A DNA stretch of 64,000 bases from Pandoraea norimbergensis. Its GTDB lineage: Bacteria > Pseudomonadota > Gammaproteobacteria > Burkholderiales > Burkholderiaceae. The notes under the pieces were generated by a model that saw nothing but the letters and a program-made list of their open reading frames with translations, was not told the origin of the DNA and made no database searches. Every line of letters starts with the position of its first letter. Positions within the stretch are counted from its first letter, which is position 1. Positions 62,643-64,000 of the stretch are shown here, one piece after another. The stretch spans positions 1,426,001 to 1,490,000 of the forward strand of contig NZ_CP013480.3 of assembly GCF_001465545.3 (NCBI RefSeq), given 5' to 3'. Both the position numbers and the translations under genes were made by a program.

Positions 62643-64000
62643 CTATAGCAACTCGCGCAGCTTGAAGCGCTGGACCTTGCCCGTCGCCGTCTTCGGCAGA
62701 TCGTCGACGAACACCAGCTCGCGAGGGTATTTGTGCGGCGCCAGACGCGCCTTGACGAACGCCTTGAGCGTCGTCGCCATCTCGTCATCGGCCACGACAC
62801 CGGGCTTGAGTACGACAAACGCCTGCGTCTTCGTCAGACCGTTGTCGTCGCGGCCGACCACGCCCGCTTCGAGTACCGCGTCGTGCTGCATGAGCACCAT
62901 CTCGACTTCGATGGGCGAGACATATTGGCCGCTGACCTTGAGCATATCGTCACTGCGCCCGGCATAGACGTAATACCCATTGGGCAGACGCTGGTACTTG
63001 TCGCCGCTCTTGAGCCAGTCGCCGAGGAATGTGGCGCGCGATTTCTCGCGATTACACCAGTACATCAGCGCGGCACTCGGGCCCTTGATGTACAGGTCGC
63101 CGATCTCGCCGTCGGGGACGGGCTGGCCGTTCTCGTCGCGCAGTTCCACCGAATAGCCGGGCACCGCTTCGCCGGTCGTGCCGTAGGCCACTTGCCCCGC
63201 GCGATTCGACAGGAAGATGTGCAGCATTTCAGTCGAGCCGATGCCATCGAGAATCTCGGCACCGAAATGCGCGGTGAAGCGCTCGCCGATTTCGCGCGGC
63301 AACGCTTCGCCTGCCGACGTGCACAAGCGCAGCGCGACGTCTTCGCGGGCAGGCAGGTGCGGCGATGCGAGCAGGTTCGCGTAGAGCGTGGGTACGCCGT
63401 AGAAGATCGTCGGGCGATGTTGTTTCAGGCGCTGCGCCACCGCTTCGGCGGTCGGCCGCTCGGCCATGAGCAACACCGTGGCGCCGACGGACAACGGGAA
63501 CGTGAGGGCGTTGCCCAGCCCGTAGGCGAAGAACAATTTCGCGGCCGAAAAGACCACGTCCTCTTCGCGAATGCCGAGCACGTTGCGGCCGTAGGTTTCT
63601 ACCGTCCAGTACAGGTTGGCGTGCGTGTGCACGGTGCCCTTGGGCTTACCGGTGGAACCCGACGAATACAGCCAGAACGCAATGTCGTCGCCTGCGGTGT
63701 CGGCGGGCACGGCGCTGGGCGGCCCGTCGATGAGCGAGTCGAACGTGACGGGCGGCGTGTGTTGTGCGGCATCGGCAGCCTCCGCGACGGCGATCGGCTG
63801 CGACACGACACACGGCGGCGGTGCGCTGGTCTTGTCGAGTGCCGCCTGCACGGTCGGCATCAACGCGCCCGAGGCGATCACGAGTTGCGCCTTGCTGTGC
63901 GCGATCATGTACGCGTAATCGTCGGCGGTGAGCAGCGTGTTGACGACAACCGGCACTACACCGGCATACAGCGCGCCGAGAAAGGCGACGGGCAGGTCGA
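62643..64000 (-). CDS. bclA: Benzoate-CoA ligase, N-terminus cut by window edge
   Basis: Adenylate-forming ligase, 452 residues visible of about 520-530. The P-loop motif is YSSGSTGKPKG, GIGSTEMLHIFLSNRAG (in parts) is the acyl-binding A5 region and the C-terminal lysine lies in LPKTATGKVQRFKL. Benzoate-CoA ligases activate benzoate (and some analogues) for aerobic box or anaerobic degradation. The frame continues unbroken to 64000, so the gene starts outside. The downstream hydrolase supports a box-type locus. Confidence 0.9.
   Translation of the reverse strand, partial: DLPVAFLGALYAGVVPVVVNTLLTADDYAYMIAHSKAQLVIASGALMPTVQAALDKTSAPPPCVVSQPIAVAEAADAAQHTPPVTFDSLIDGPPSAVPADTAGDDIAFWLYSSGSTGKPKGTVHTHANLYWTVETYGRNVLGIREEDVVFSAAKLFFAYGLGNALTFPLSVGATVLLMAERPTAEAVAQRLKQHRPTIFYGVPTLYANLLASPHLPAREDVALRLCTSAGEALPREIGERFTAHFGAEILDGIGSTEMLHIFLSNRAGQVAYGTTGEAVPGYSVELRDENGQPVPDGEIGDLYIKGPSAALMYWCNREKSRATFLGDWLKSGDKYQRLPNGYYVYAGRSDDMLKVSGQYVSPIEVEMVLMQHDAVLEAGVVGRDDNGLTKTQAFVVLKPGVVADDEMATTLKAFVKARLAPHKYPRELVFVDDLPKTATGKVQRFKLRELL

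Overview
The window looks like chromosomal DNA of a Burkholderiales betaproteobacterium. It is GC-rich throughout, carries a cyoABCD quinol oxidase and a BclA-type benzoate-CoA ligase, and is dense in LysR, TetR, GntR, IclR and Lrp regulators next to small metabolic operons. Pandoraea or a close relative is my best guess, but genus assignment is inference. There is no insertion sequence, phage, plasmid origin, rRNA operon or CRISPR array. Two tRNA genes (Ala-GGC, Glu-TTC) form one operon near 13.6 kb.

Layout. 1-4.4 kb: a leftward gabD / branched-chain-type ABC uptake operon (binding protein, permease cut by the left edge) with a divergent IclR regulator. 4.7-5.3 kb: a flavodoxin-like protein. 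5.4-13.5 kb: a coherent catabolic locus with a GntR/FCD repressor and a divergent class-V aminotransferase, MFS carrier, giant FAD/Fe-S D-2-hydroxyacid dehydrogenase and metal-dependent D-threonine-aldolase-type PLP enzyme. Near-identical palindromes sit at both divergent start sites. 13.5-20 kb: the tRNA operon, then YciI, AraC, an EamA exporter overlapping a DUF815 ATPase, VOC, a hypothetical, an SDR and a YoaK-family membrane protein. 20.2-23 kb: a double-Mop molybdate-binding protein beside a NifQ-type protein, then an unknown protein with an N-terminal motif like that of Salmonella SPI-2 effectors, and a DUF1993 protein. 23-27 kb: GNAT, DJ-1/PfpI, GST and an ABC-2 exporter pair. 27-32.2 kb: VOC, NTF2-like/TetR, LysR/SDR and EamA/Lrp units, several with visible palindromic operators.

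32.5-38.5 kb: a Fur-box-preceded TonB-dependent siderophore receptor; a TetR regulator and an Ohr peroxidase sharing the same operator; DUF1439, SlyX, YnfA. 37.8-43.2 kb: a SufR-like cysteine-rich regulator divergent from an MFS/LysR operon, a PAS-PAS-GGDEF protein and an Lrp regulator. 43.5-48.7 kb: a LysE exporter and cyoABCD, closed by a 16-bp-stem terminator. 48.9-56.5 kb: a stand-alone FtsI-type transpeptidase, DUF3047, LysE, an unrecognised 515-residue protein and a split chromate transporter with a divergent LysR. 56.6-64 kb: exported TlpA and transglutaminase-like proteins, selD overlapping an FAD monooxygenase tail to tail, TetR, and an alpha/beta hydrolase next to benzoate-CoA ligase (cut by the right edge), which suggests a box-type aerobic benzoyl-CoA locus continues outside.

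The observations I rate highest are the putative type III effector-like protein at 21.5-22.2 kb, the 5.4-13.5 kb hydroxy-amino-acid locus (it resembles half of the beta-hydroxyaspartate cycle), the TetR-Ohr shared operator, and the NifQ-Mop pair without nitrogenase genes in view. Family assignments come from reading motifs and remembered family members; no database search was run.
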